Shown: piece by piece, positions 38,173-51,476 of the stretch
Position numbering within the stretch: position 1 is the first letter of the stretch
Layout of the letters: each line of letters starts with the position of its first letter
From: Nematostella vectensis
Taxonomy: Eukaryota; Cnidaria; Anthozoa; Actiniaria; Edwardsiidae
Assembly: GCF_932526225.1 (NCBI RefSeq)
Contig: NC_064039.1
Location: forward strand, 17,788,639-17,852,638
DNA length: 64,000 nucleotides
Direction: 5' to 3'
The notes under the pieces: model-generated
What the model saw: the letters and a program-made list of their open reading frames with translations, nothing else
Databases searched by the model: none
Told to the model about the DNA's origin: nothing
Position numbers and translations under genes: made by a program

Positions 38173-39914
38173 GGTATCATTCGAACCCTGACATTCCCCG
38201 GCGTGTGTTGCGCTATTCGGTTTTTTCATAAGTGCGCATGCGCAGAAATTTTTTCCAAAAAAACTGTGTCCCGGAAGGTAGGGGACAACTTTTCGGGTCT
38301 ATATACTTGAGCTAAAATTCTCAAACTCGGTAAGATCTATGTACTCATAAAGGGCTATCTAACCCTGCAATCAGATTTCGAATCGATCAAGAATTGACAA
38401 AAGCCGGTAATCTTTTTCCCTACCTTCAGAGACATTTTGAGTAGGGCCTGGGGACTAGGAATTAAGTCCGATTGATCTCAAACTTGGTCAGCATGAAGAA
38501 AGTATCAGCACTTAGTAAAGGTTAGAAAATCAAAATCATAGCTTCAAAGTAAAGCTGTTAAAAAAGGCCGGAAAAAAGGCCAAATTGCACCTTCTCCCTA
38601 GAAAAACTTTGCAAATATTGACTTTGGAGGACAACAAACTGCCTAGCGCCTATATGGTTTTTCAAGAGCTTTCGAATGAGCTTATGCAAGTTAAGATTGG
38701 ATGAGTTTGAGTTTTTCAGTTGTCAAACAAGGTCCAAAAGTGGTCCAAGGTAGAATATGAGCATTTCTGAAGTTAGTCGTAGCCTGCCCAAAGTCACGGG
38801 GAAGGTCCAACTATGTTAGTAGACACTAACTAAGAAAGATTCAGGACGAAGATTGAAGTTTAGACTTTTTTTTGCAAACTTCCCAAAAATTTTTCTGTGC
38901 CGACGATTTCTTTCGATTTTCAAAAAATTCCCACAAACCAGAAATAAGCAGCAAACAATACTTTCATGTATGAGCTTAGTGTCCATGCGCATCTCTATAT
39001 CATAAGCAAAAGAAATCTCCAGAAACGATTTTGCAAGTACGACTTTTTGGGGGTTAAAAATGGTCCAAATTGCACATTCTACCAAAAATATTTTGGCAAA
39101 TATTGACTTTGGAGGAAAACAAACTGCAGAGCGCCTATATGGTTTTTCCAGAGCTTTCGAATGAATCTATGCACGTTAAGATTGGAGGAGTTTGAGTTTT
39201 TCAGTGTTCAAATAAGGCCCTAAAAAGGTCCAAAATCTAAAAACTTCAAAAAACCAAAATTCTTAATACTTGTCCAAATGAGCCGAAAATGGTATCATTC
39301 GAACCCTGACATTCCCCGGCGTGTGTTGCGCTATTCGGTTTTTTTTCATAAGTGCGCATGCGCAGAAATTTTTTCCAAAAAAACTGTGTCCCGGAGGGTA
39401 GGGGACAACTTTTCGGGTCTATATACTTGAGCTAAAATTCTCAAACTCGGCAATATCTATGTACTCATAAAGGGCTATCTAACCCTGCAATCAGATTTCG
39501 AATCGATCAAGAATTGACAAAAGCCGCTAATCTTTTTCCCTACCTTCCGGGACATTTTGAGTAGGGCCTGGGGACTAGGAATTGAGTCCGAATGATCTCA
39601 AACTTGGTCAGCATGAAGAAAGTATCAGCACTTAGTAAAGGTTAGAAAATCAAAAGCATAGCTTCAAAGTAAAGCTGTTAAAAAAGGCCGGAAAAAAGGC
39701 CAAATTGCACCTTCTCCTTAGAAAAACTTTGCAAATATTGACTTTGGAGGACAACAAACTGCCTAGCGCCTATATGGTTTTTCAAGAGCTTTCGAATGAG
39801 CCTATGCACGTTAAGATTGGATGAGTTTGAGTTTTTCAGTGTTCAAACAAGGTCCAAAATCTAAAAACTTCAAAAAACAAAACTTCTTAATACTTGTCCA
39901 AATGAGCCGAAAAA
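38173..39914. repeat. L+S dimer, subtype C
   Basis: L 1118 bp, S (from 39291) 624 bp. Shares ACTATGTTAG and the S variant GTCCGAATGATC with the dimers at 30585 and 54958. Confidence 0.88.
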
Positions 39915-41654
39915 GGTATCATTCGAACCCTGACATTCCCCGGCGTGTGTTGCGCTATTCGGTTTTTTCATAAGTGCGCATGCGCAGAAATTTTTTCCAA
40001 AAAAACTGTGTCCCGGAAGGTAGGGGACAACTTTTCGGGTCTATATACTTGAGCTAAAATTCTCAAACTCGGTAAGATCTATGTACTCATAAAGGGCTAT
40101 CTAACCCTGCAATCAGATTTCGAATCGATCAAGAATTGACAAAAGCCGGTAATCTTTTTCCCTACCTTCAGAGACATTTTGAGTAGGGCCTGGGGACTAG
40201 GAATTAAGTCCGATTGATCTCAAACTTGGTCAGCATGAAGAAAGTATCAGCACTTAGTAAAGGTTAGAAAATCAAAAGCATAGCTTCAAAGTAAAGCTGT
40301 TAAAAAAGGCCGGAAAAAAGGCCAAATTGCACCTTCTCCCTAGAAAAACTTTGCAAATATTGACTTTGGAGGACAACAAACTGCCTAGCGCCTATATGGT
40401 TTTTCAAGAGCTTTCGAATGAGCTGATGCACGTTAAGATTGGATGAGTTTGAGTTTTTCAGTTGTCAAACATGGTCCAAAAGTGGTCCAAGGTAGAATAT
40501 GAGCATTTCTGAAGTTAGTCGTAGCCTGCCCAAAGTCACGGGGAAGGTCCAACTATGCTAGTAGACACTAACCAAGAAAGATTCAGGACGAAGATTGAAG
40601 TTCAGACTTTTTTTTGCAAACTTCCCAAAAATTTTTCTGTGCCCACGATTTCTTTCGATTTTCAAAAAATTCCCACGAACCAGAAATAAGCAGCAAACAA
40701 TACTTTCATGTATGAGCTTAGTGTCCATGCGCATCTCTATATCATAAGCGAAAGAAATCTCCAGAAACGATTTTGCAAGTACGACTTTTTGGGGGTTAAA
40801 AATGGTCCAAATTGCAAATTCTACCAAAAATATTTTGGCAAATATTGACTTTGGAGGAAAACAAACTGCAGAGCGCCTATATGGTTTTTCCAGGGCTTTC
40901 GAATGAATCTATGCACGTTAAGATTGGAGGAGTTTGAGTTTTTCAGTGTTCAAATAAGGCCCTTAAAAGGTCCAAAATCTAAAAACTTCAAAAAACCAAA
41001 ATTCTTAATACTTGTCCAAATGAGCCGAAAATGGTATCATTCGAACCCTGACATTCCCCGGCGTGTGTTGCGCTATTCGGATTTTTCATAAGTGCGCATG
41101 CGCAGAAACTTTTTCCAAAAAAACTGTGTCCCGGAAGGTAGGGGACAACTTTTCGGGTCTATATACTTGAGCTAAAATTCTCAAACTCGGCAATATCTAT
41201 GTACTCATAAAGGGCTATCTAACCCTGCAATCAGATTTCGAATCGATCAAGAATTGACAAAAGCCGCTAATCGTTTTCCCTACCTTCCGGGACATATTGA
41301 GTAGGGCCTGGGGACTAGGAATTGAGTCCGATTGATCTCAAACTTGGTCAGCATGAAGAAAGTATCAGCACTTAGTAAAGGTTAGAAAATCAAAAGCATA
41401 GCTTCAAAGTAAAGCTGTTGAAAAAGGCCGGAAAAAAGGCCAAATTGCACCTTCTCCCTAGAAAAACTTTGCAAATATTGACTTTGGAGGACAACAAACT
41501 GCCTAGCGCCTATATGGTTTTTCAAGAGCTTTCGAATGAGCCTATGCACGTTAAGATTGGATGAGTTTGAGTTTTTCAGTGTTCAAACAAGGTCCAAAAT
41601 CTAAAAACTTCAAAAAACAAAACTTCTTAATACTTGTCCAAATGAGCCGAAAAA
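39915..41654. repeat. L+S dimer, subtype A with a B-type 3' end
   Basis: L 1118 bp, S (from 41033) 622 bp. The Y body is A (TTGCAAATTC near 40811), but the end reads GCCCTTAAAAGG near 40958, which is a B marker, and the X has GAGCTGATGC as in B. This L is a recombinant of A and B. CAGAAACTTTTT near 41103 is private to the S. Confidence 0.85.
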
Positions 41655-43394
41655 GGTATCATTCGAACCCTGACATTCCCCGGCGTGTGTTGCGCTATTC
41701 GGTTTTTTCATAAGTGCGCATGCGCAGAAATTTTTTCCAAAAAAACTGTGTCCCGGAAGGTAGGGGACAACTTTTCGGGTCTATATACTTGAGCTAAAAT
41801 TCTCAAACTCGGTAAGATCTATGTACTCATAAAGGGCTATCTAACCCTGCAATCAGATTTCGAATCGATCAAGAATTGACAAAAGCCGGTAATCTTTTTT
41901 CCTACCTTCAGAGACATTTTGAGTAGGGCCTGGGGACTAGGAATTAAGTCCGATTGATCTCAAACTTGGTCAGCATGAAGAAAGTATCAGCACTTTGTAA
42001 AGGTTAGAAAATCAAAAGCATAGCTTCAAAGTAAAGCTGTTAAAAAAGGCCGGAAAAAAGGCCAAATTGCACCTTCTCCCTAGAAAAACTTTGCAAATAT
42101 TGACTTTGGAGGACAACAAACTGCCTAGCGCCTATATGGTTTTTCAAGAGCTTTCGAATGAGCTGATGCACGTTAAGATTGGATGAGTTTGAGTTTTTCA
42201 GTTGTCAAACAAGGTCCAAAAGTGGTCCAAGGTAGAATATGAGCATTTCTGAAGTTAGTCGTAGCCTGCCCAAAGTCACGGGGAAGGTCCAACTATGCTA
42301 GTAGACACTAACTAAGAAAGATTCAGGACGAAGATTGAAGTTTAGACTTTTTTTTGCAAACTTCCCAAAAAATTTTCTGTGCCGACGATTTCTTTCGATT
42401 TTCAAAAAATTCCCACGAACCAGAAATAAGCAGCAAACAATACTTTCATGTATGAGCTTAGTGTCCATGCGCATCTCTATATCATAAGCGAAAGAAATCT
42501 CCAGAAACGATTTTGGAAACACGACTTTTTGGGGGTTAAAAATGGTCCAAATTGCACATTCTACCAAAAATATTTTGGCAAATATTGACTTTGGAGGAAA
42601 ACAAACTGCAGAGCGCCTATATGGTTTTTCCAGAGCTTTCGAATGAATCTATGCACGTTAAGATTGGAGGAGTTTGAGTTTTTCAGTGTTCAAATAAGGC
42701 CCTTAAAAGGTCCAAAATCTAAAAACTTCAAAAAACCAAAATTCTTAATACTTGTCCAAATGAGCCGAAAATGGTATCATTCGAACCCTGACATTCCCCG
42801 GCGTGTGTTGCGCTATTCGGATTTTTCATAAGTGCGCATGCGCAGAAATTTTTTCCAAAAAAACTGTGTCCCGGAAGGTAGGGGACAACTTTTCGGGTCT
42901 ATATACTTGAGCTAAAATTCTCAAACTCGGCAATATCTATGTACTCATAAAGGGCTATCTAACCCTGCAATCAGATTTCGAATCGATCAAGAATTGACAA
43001 AAGCCGCTAATCGTTTTCCCTACCTTCCGTGACATATTGAGTAGGGCCTGGGGACTAGGAATTGAGTCCGATTGATCTCAAACTTGGTCAGCATGAAGAA
43101 AGTATCAGCACTTAGTAAAGGTTAGAAAATCAAAAGCATAGCTTCAAAGTAAAGCTGTTGAAAAAGGCCGGAAAAAAGGCCAAATTGCACCTTCTCCCTA
43201 GAAAAACTTTGCAAATATTGACTTTGGAGGACAACAAACTGCCTAGCGCCTATATGGTTTTTCAAGAGCTTTCGAATGAGCCTATGCACGTTAAGATTGG
43301 ATGAGTTTGAGTTTTTCAGTGTTCAAACAAGGTCCAAAATCTAAAAACTTCAAAAAACAAAACTTCTTAATACTTGTCCAAATGAGCCGAAAAA
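41655..43394. repeat. L+S dimer, subtype B
   Basis: L 1118 bp, S (from 42773) 622 bp. Standard B markers (GCACTTTGTAAAGG, TTGGAAACACG, GCCCTTAAAAGG) and CTTCCGTGAC in S. Confidence 0.88.
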
Positions 43395-45135
43395 GGTATC
43401 ATTCGAACCCTGACATTCCCCGGCGTGTGTTGCGCTATTCGGTTTTTTCATAAGTGCGCATGCGCAGAAATTTTTTCCAAAAAAACTGTGTCCCGGAAGG
43501 TAGGGGACAACTTTTCGGGTCTATATACTTGAGCTAAAATTCTCAAACTCGGTAAGATCTATGTACTCATAAAGGGCTATCTAACCCTGCAATCAGATTT
43601 CGAATCGATCAAGAATTGACAAAAGCCGGTAATCTTTTTTCATACCTTCAGAGACATTTTGAGTAGGGCCTGGGGACTAGGAATTAAGTCCGATTGATCT
43701 CAAACTTGGTCAGCATGAAGAAAGTATCAGCACTTTGTAAAGGTTAGAAAATCAAAAGCATAGCTTCAAAGTAAAGCTGTTAAAAAAGGCCGGAAAAAAG
43801 GCCAAATTGCACCTTCTCCCTAGAAAAACTTTGCAAATATTGACTTTGGAGGACAACAAACTGCCTAGCGCCTATATGGTTTTTCAAGAGCTTTCGAATG
43901 AGCTGATGCACGTTAAGATTGGATGAGTTTGAGTTTTTCAGTTGTCAAACAAGGTCCAAAAGTGGTCCAAGGTAGAATATGAGCATTTCTGAAGTTAGTC
44001 GTAGCCTGCCCAAAGTCACGGGGAAGGTCCAACTATGCTAGTAGACACTAACTAAGAAAGATTCAGGACGAAGATTGAAGTTTAGACTTTTTTTTGCAAA
44101 CTTCCCAAAAAATTTTCTGTGCCGACGATTTCTTTCGATTTTCAAAAAATTCCCACGAACCAGAAATAAGCAGCAAACAATACTTTCATGTATGAGCTTA
44201 GTGTCCATGCGCATCTCTATATCATAAGCGAAAGAAATCTCCAGAAACGATTTTGGAAACACGACTTTTTGGGGGTTAAAAATGGTCCAAATTGCACATT
44301 CTACCAAAAATATTTTAGCAAATATTGACTTTGGAGGAAAACAAACTGCAGAGCGCCTATATGCTTTTTCCAGAGCTTTCGAATGAATCTATGCACGTTA
44401 AGATTGGAGGAGTTTGAGTTTTTCAGTGTTCAAATAAGGCCCTAAAAAGGTCCAAAATCTAAAAACTTCAAAAAACCAAAATTCTTAATACTTGTCCAAA
44501 TGAGCCGAAAATGGTATCATTCGAACCCTGACATTCTTTGGCGTGTGTTGCGCTATTCGGTTTTTTTCATAAGTGCGCATGCGCAGAAATTTTTTCCAAA
44601 AAAACTGTGTCACGGAGGGTAGGGGACAACTTTTCGGGTCTATATACTTGAGCTAAAATTCTCAAACTCGGCAATATCTATGTACTCATAAAGGGCTATC
44701 TAACCCTGCAATCAGATTTCGAATCGATCAAGAATTGACAAAAGCCGCTAATCGTTTTCCCTACCTTCCGTGACATATTGAGTAGGGCCTGGGGACTAGG
44801 AATTGAGTCCGATTGATCTCAAACTTGGTCAGCATGAAGAAAGTATCAGCACTTAGTAAAGGTTAGAAAATCAAAAGCATAGCTTCAAAGTAAAGCTGTT
44901 GAAAAAGGCCGGAAAAAAGGCCAAATTGCACCTTCTCCCTAGAAAAACTTTGCAAATATTGACTTTGGAGGACAACAAACTGCCTAGCGCCTATATGGTT
45001 TTTCAAGAGCTTTCGAATGAGCCTATGCACGTTAAGATTGGATGAGTTTGAGTTTTTCAGTGTTCAAACAAGGTCCAAAATCTAAAAACTTCAAAAAACA
45101 AAACTTCTTAATACTTGTCCAAATGAGCCGAAAAA
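43395..45135. repeat. L+S dimer, subtype B (TTTAGC variant), with a mosaic S
   Basis: L 1118 bp, S (from 44513) 623 bp. The S begins as the CTTTGG type (ATTCTTTGGCG, TGTCACGGAG) but continues as the ordinary B type (CTCAAACTC, TAATCGTTTTCCC, CTTCCGTGAC, GTTGAAAAAGG). The switch lies between about 44605 and 44660. TTTTTTCATACC near 43635 is private. Confidence 0.86.
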
Positions 45136-46876
45136 GGTATCATTCGAACCCTGACATTCCCCGGCGTGTGTTGCGCTATTCGGTTTTTTCATAAGTGCGC
45201 ATGCGCAGAAATTTTTTCCAAAAAAACTGTGTCCCGGAAGGTAGGGGACAACTTTTCGGGTCTATATACTTGAGCTAAAATTCTCAAACTCGGTAAGATC
45301 TATGTACTCATAAAGGGCTATCTAACCCTGCAATCAGATTTCGAATCGATCAAGAATTGACAAAAGCCGGTAATCTTTTTTCCTACCTTCAGAGACATTT
45401 TGAGTAGGGCCTGGGGACTAGGAATTAAGTCCGATTGATCTCAAACTTGGTCCGCATGAAGAAAGTATCAGCACTTTGTAAAGGTTAGAAAATCAAAAGC
45501 ATAGCTTCAAAGTAAAGCTGTTAAAAAAGGCCGGAAAAAAGGCCAAATTGCACCTTCTCCCTAGAAAAACTTTGCAAATATTGACTTTGGAGGACAACAA
45601 ACTGCCTAGCGCCTATATGGTTTTTCAAGAGCTTTCGAATGAGCTGATGCACGTTAAGATTGGATGAGTTTGAGTTTTTCAGTTGTCAAACAAGGTCCAA
45701 AAGTGGTCCAAGGTAGAATATGAGCATTTCTGAAGTTAGTCGTAGCCTGCCCAAAGTCACGGGGAAGGTCCAACTATGCTAGTAGACACTAACTAAGAAA
45801 GATTCAGGACGAAGATTGAAGTTTAGACTTTTTTTTGCAAACTTCCCAAAAAATTTTCTGTGCCGACGATTTCTTTCGATTTTCAAAAAATTCCCACGAA
45901 CCAGAAATAAGCAGCAAACAATACTTTCATGTATGAGCTTAGTGTCCATGCGCATCTCTATATCATAAGCGAAAGAAATCTCCAGAAACGATTTTGGAAA
46001 CACGACTTTTTGGGGGTTAAAAATGGTCCAAATTGCACATTCTACCAAAAATATTTTAGCAAATATTGACTTTGGAGGAAAACAAACTGCAGAGCGCCTA
46101 TATGCTTTTTCCAGAGCTTTCGAATGAATCTATGCACGTTAAGATTGGAGGAGTTTGAGTTTTTCAGTGTTCAAATAAGGCCCTAAAAAGGTCCAAAATC
46201 TAAAAACTTCAAAAAACCAAAATTCTTAATACTTGTCCAAATGAGCCGAAAATGGTATCATTCGAACCCTGACATTCTTTGGCGTGTGTTGCGCTATTCG
46301 GTTTTTTTCATAAGTGCGCATGCGCAGAAATTTTTTCCAAAAAAACTGTGTCACGGAGGGTAGGGGACAACTTTTCGGGTCTATATACTTGAGCTAAAAT
46401 TCTAAAACTCGGCAATATCTATGTACTCATAAAGGGCTATCTAACCCTGCAATCAGATTTCGAATCGATCAAGAATTGACAAAAGCCGCTAATCTTTTTC
46501 CCTACCTTCCGGGACATTTTGAGTAGGGCCTGGGGACTAGGAATTAAATCCGATTGATCTCAAACTTGGTCAGCATGAAGAAAGTATCAGCACTTAGTAA
46601 AGGTTAGAAAATCAAAAGCATAGCTTCAAAGTAAAGCTGTTAAAAAAGGCCGGAAAAAAGGCCAAATTGCACCTTCTCCTTAGAAAAACTTTGCAAATAT
46701 TGACTTTGGAGGACAACAAACTGCCTAGCGCCTATATGGTTTTTCAAGAGCTTTCGAATGAGCCTATGCACGTTAAGATTGGATGAGTTTGAGTTTTTCA
46801 GTGTTCAAACAAGGTCCAAAATCTAAAAACTTCAAAAAACAAAACTTCTTAATACTTGTCCAAATGAGCCGAAAAA
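45136..46876. repeat. L+S dimer, subtype B (TTTAGC variant), extra copy
   Basis: L 1118 bp, S (from 46254) 623 bp. Partner of the dimer at 20763 at +24,373 bp. GGTCCGCATG near 45450 is private. The S is a full CTTTGG type, including TCTAAAACTC and AATTAAATCC. Confidence 0.88.
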
Positions 46877-48618
46877 GGTATCATTCGAACCCTGACATTC
46901 CCCGGCGTGTGTTGCGCTATTCGGTTTTTTCATAAGTGCGCATGCGCAGAAATTTTTTCCAAAAAAACTGTGTCCCGGAAGGTAGGGGACAACTCTTCGG
47001 GTCTATATACTTGAGCTAAAATTCTCAAACTCGGTAAGATCTATGTACTCATAAAGGGCTATCTAACCCTGCAATCAGATTTCGAATCGATCAAGAATTG
47101 ACAAAAGCCGGTAATCTTTTTCCCTACCTTCAGAGACATTTTGAGTAGGGCCTGGGGACTAGGAATTAAGTCCGATTGATCTCAAACTTGGTCAGCATGA
47201 AGAAAGTATCAGCACTTAGTAAAGGTTAGAAAATCAAAATCATAGCTTCAAAGTAAAGCTGTTAAAAAAGGCCGGAAAAAAGGCCAAATTGCACCTTCTC
47301 CCTAGAAAAACTTTGCAAATATTGACTTTGGAGGACAACAAACTGCCTAGCGCCTATATGGTTTTTCAAGAGCTTTCGAATGAGCTTATGCAAGTTAAGA
47401 TTGGATGAGTTTGAGTTTTTCAGTTGTCAAACAAGGTCCAAAAGTGGTCCAAGGTAGAATATGAGCATTTCTGAAGTTAGTCGTAGCCTGCCCAAAGTCA
47501 CGGGGAAGGTCCAACTATGCTAGTAGACACTAACTAAGAAAGATTCAGGACGAAGATTGAAGTTTAGACTTTTTTTTGCAAACTTCCCAAAAATTTTTCT
47601 GTGCCGACGATTTCTTTCGATTTTCAAAAAATTCCCACAAACCAGAAATAAGCAGCAAACAATACTTTCATGTATGAGCTTAGTGTCCATGCGCATCTCT
47701 ATATCATAAGCAAAAGAAATCTCCAGAAACGATTTTGCAAGTACGACTTTTTGGGGGTTAAAAATGGTCCAAATTGCACATTCTACCAAAAAAATTTTGG
47801 CAAATATTGACTTTGGAGGAAAACAAACTGCAGAGCGCCTATATGGTTTTTCCAGAGCTTTCGAATGAATCTATGCACGTTAAGATTGGAGGAGTTTGAG
47901 TTTTTCAGTGTTCAAATAAGGCCCTAAAAAGGTCCAAAATCTAAAAACTTCAAAAAACCAAAATTCTTAATACTTGTCCAAATGAGCCGAAAATGGTATC
48001 ATTCGAACCCTGACATTCCCCGGCGTGTGTTGCGCTATTCGTTTTTTTTTCATAAGTGCGCATGCGCAGAAATTTTTTCCAAAAAAACTGTGTCCCGGAG
48101 GGTAGGGGACAACTTTTCGGGTCTATATACTTGAGCTAAAATTCTCAAACTCGGCAATATCTATGTACTCATAAAGGGCTATCTAACCCTGCAATCAGAT
48201 TTCGAATCGATCAAGAATTGACAAAAGCCGCTAATCTTTTTCCCTACCTTCCGGGACATATTGAGTAGGGCCTGGGGACTAGGAATTGAGTCCGATTGAT
48301 CTCAAACTTGGTCAGCATGAAGAAAGTATCAGCACTTAGTAAAGGTTAGAAAATCAAAAGCATAGCTTCAAAGTAAAGCTGTTAAAAAAGGCCGGAAAAA
48401 AGGCCAAATTGCACCTTCTCCTTAGAAAAACTTTGCAAATATTGACTTTGGAGAACAACAAACTGCCTAGCGCCTATATGGTTTTTCAAGAGCTTTCGAA
48501 TGAGCCTATGCACGTTAAGATTGGATGAGTTTGAGTTTTTCAGTGTTCAAACAAGGTCCAAAATCTAAAAACTTCAAAAAACAAAACTTCTTAATACTTG
48601 TCCAAATGAGCCGAAAAA
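46877..48618. repeat. L+S dimer, subtype C
   Basis: L 1118 bp, S (from 47995) 624 bp. Shares AACTCTTCGGG, CCAAAAAAATTTTGG and GGAGAACAAC only with the dimer at 22504. The S has lost one G before its T-run (ATTCGTTTT near 48037). Confidence 0.88.
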
Positions 48619-49736
48619 GGTATCATTCAAACCCTGACATTCCCCGGCGTGTGTTGCGCTATTCGGTTTTTTCATAAGTGCGCATGCGCAGAAATTTTTT
48701 CCAAAAAAACTGTGTCCCGGAAGGTAGGGGACAACTTTTCGGGTCTATATACTTGAGCTAAAATTCTCAAACTCGGTAAGATCTATGTACTCATAAAGGG
48801 CTATCTAACCCTGCAATCAGATTTCGAATCGATCAAGAATTGACAAAAGCCGGTAATCTTTTTCCCTACCTTCAGAGACATTTTGAGTAGGGCCTGGGGA
48901 CTAGGAATTAAGTCCGATTGATCTCAAACTTGGTCAGCATGAAGAAAGTATCAGCACTTAGTAAAGGTTAGAAAATCAAAAGCATAGCTTCAAAGTAAAG
49001 CTGTTAAAAAAGGCCGGAAAAAAGGCCAAATTGCACCTTCTCCCTAGAAAAACTTTGCAAATATTGACTTTGGAGGACAACAAACTGCCTAGCGCCTATA
49101 TGGTTTTTCAAGAGCTTTCGAATGAGCTTATGCACGTTAAGATTGGAGGAGTTTGAGTTTTTCAGTTGTCAAACAGGGTCCAAAAGTGGTCAAAGGTAGA
49201 ATATGAGCATTTCTGAAGTTAGTCGTAGCCTGCCCAAAGTCACGGGGAAGGTCCAACTATGCTAGTAGACACTAACTAAGAAAGATTCAGGACGAAGATT
49301 GAAGTTTACACTTTTTTTTGCAAACTTCCCAAAAATTTTTCTGTGCCGACGATTTCTTTCGATTTTCAAAAAATTCCCACGAGCCAAGAATAAGCAGCAA
49401 ACAATATTTTGATGTATGAGCTTAGTGTCCATGCGCATCTCTATATCATAAGCGAAAGAAATCTCCAGAAACGATTTTGCAAAAACGACTTTTTGGGGGT
49501 TAAAAATGGTCCAAATTGCACATTCTACCAAAAATATTTTGGCAAATATTGACTTTGGAGGAAAACAAACTGCAGAGCGCCTATATGGTTTTTCCAGGGC
49601 TTTCGAATGAATCTATGCACGTTAAGATTGGAGGAGTTTGAGTTTTTCAGTGTTCAAACAAGGTCCAAAAAAGGTCCAAAATCTAAAAACTTCAAAAAAC
49701 AAAACTTCTTAATACTTGTCCAAATGAGCCGAAAAT
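48619..49736. repeat. Extra long unit, subtype D
   Basis: 1118 bp, directly followed by another L. Partner of the D unit at 24246 with the same E/F mosaic and the GTTTACAC marker. CAATATTTTG near 49403 is a private C-to-T change. Confidence 0.88.
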
Positions 49737-51476
49737 GGTATCATTCGAACCCTGACATTCCCCGGCGTGTGTTGCGCTATTCGGTTTTTTCATAAGTGCG
49801 CATGCGCAGAAATTTTTTCCAAAAAAACTGTGTCCCGGAAGGTAGGGGACAACTTTTCGGGTCTATATACTTGAGCTAAAATTCTCAAACTCGGTAAGAT
49901 CTATGTACTCATAAAGGGCTATCTAACCCTGCAATCAGATTTCGAATCGATCAAGAATTGACAAAAGCCGGTAATCTTTTTCCCTACCTTCAGAGACATT
50001 TTGAGTAGGGCCTGGGGACTAGGAATTAAGTCCGATTGATCTCAAACTTGGTCAGCATGAAGAAAGTATCAGCACTTAGTAAAGGTTAGAAAATCAAAAG
50101 CATAGCTTCAAAGTAAAGCTGTTAAAAAAGGCCGGAAAAAAGGCCAAATTGCACCTTCTCCCTAGAAAAACTTTGCAAATATTGACTTTGGAGGACAACA
50201 AACTGCCTAGCGCCTATATGGTTTTTCAAGAGCTTTCGAATGAGCTTATGCACGTTAAGATTGGATGAGTTTGAGTTTTTCAGTTGTCAAACATGGTCCA
50301 AAAGTGGTCCAAGGTAGAATATGAGCATTTCTGAAGTTAGTCGTAGCCTGCCCAAAGTCACGGGGAAGGTCCAACTATGCTAGTAGACACTAACCAAGAA
50401 AGATTCAGGACGAAGATTGAAGTTCAGACTTTTTTTTGCAAACTTCCCAAAAATTTTTTTGTGCCCACGATTTCTTTCGATTTTCAAAAAATTCCCACGA
50501 ACCAGAAATAAGCAGCAAACAATACTTTCATGTATGAGCTTAGTGTCCATGCGCATCTCTATATCATAAGCGAAAGAAATCTCCAGAAACGATTTTGCAA
50601 GTACGACTTTTTGGGGGTTAAAAATGGTCCAAATTGCAAATTCTACCAAAAATATTTTGGCAAATATTGACTTTGGAGGAAAACAAACTGCAGAGCGCCT
50701 ATATGGTTTTTCCAGGGCTTTCGAATGAATCTATGCACGTTAAGATTGGAGGAGTTTGAGTTTTTCAGTGTTCAAATAAGGTCCTAAAAAGGTCAAAAAT
50801 CTAAAAACTTCAAAAAACCAAAATTCTTAATACTTGTCCAAATGAGCCGAAAATGGTATCATTCGAACCCTGACATTCCCCGGCGTGTGTTGCGCTATTC
50901 GGATTTTTCATAAGTGCGCATGCGCAGAAATTTTTTCCAAAAAAACTGTGTCCCGGAAGGTAGGGGACAACTTTTCGGGTCTATATACTTGAGCTAAAAT
51001 TCTCAAACTCGGCAATATCTATGTACTCATAAAGGGCTATCTAACCCTGCAATCAGATTTCGAATCGATCAAGAATTGACAAAAGCCGCTAATCGTTTTC
51101 CCTACCTTCCGTGACATATTGAGTAGGGCCTGGGGACTAGGAATTGAGTCCGATTGATCTCAAACTTGGTCAGCATGAAGAAAGTATCAGCACTTAGTAA
51201 AGGTTAGAAAATCAAAAGCATAGCTTCAAAGTAAAGCTGTTGAAAAAGGCCGGAAAAAAGGCCAAATTGCACCTTCTCCCTAGAAAAACTTTGCAAATAT
51301 TGACTTTGGAGGACAACAAACTGCCTAGCGCCTATATGGTTTTTCAAGAGCTTTCGAATGAGCCTATGCACGTTAAGATTGGATGAGTTTGAGTTTTTCA
51401 GTGTTCAAACAAGGTCCAAAATCTAAAAACTTCAAAAAACAAAACTTCTTAATACTTGTCCAAATGAGCCGAAAAA
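49737..51476. repeat. L+S dimer, subtype A
   Basis: L 1118 bp, S (from 50855) 622 bp. Shares ATTTTTTTGTGCCC with the dimer at 25364. GGTCAAAAATC near 50791 is private. The S has GTTGAAAAAGG where the S at 26482 has GTTAAAAAAGG. Confidence 0.88.

Larger units (their letters stand above)
32953..39914. repeat. ~6.96-kb super-repeat A-B-B-C, copy 3
   Basis: 6962 bp, the least altered copy: four L+S dimers with no insertions. It matches copy 1 at +15,670 bp and the start of copy 4 at -6962 bp. Confidence 0.9.
39915..48618. repeat. A-B-B-C super-repeat, copy 4, with one extra B dimer
   Basis: 8704 bp, i.e. one L+S dimer (1741 bp) longer than the basic super-repeat; subtype order A, B, B, B, C. 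The second and third B dimers share ATTTTAGCAAAT and TATGCTTTTTCC, so one is a recent tandem copy of the other. Confidence 0.88.
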
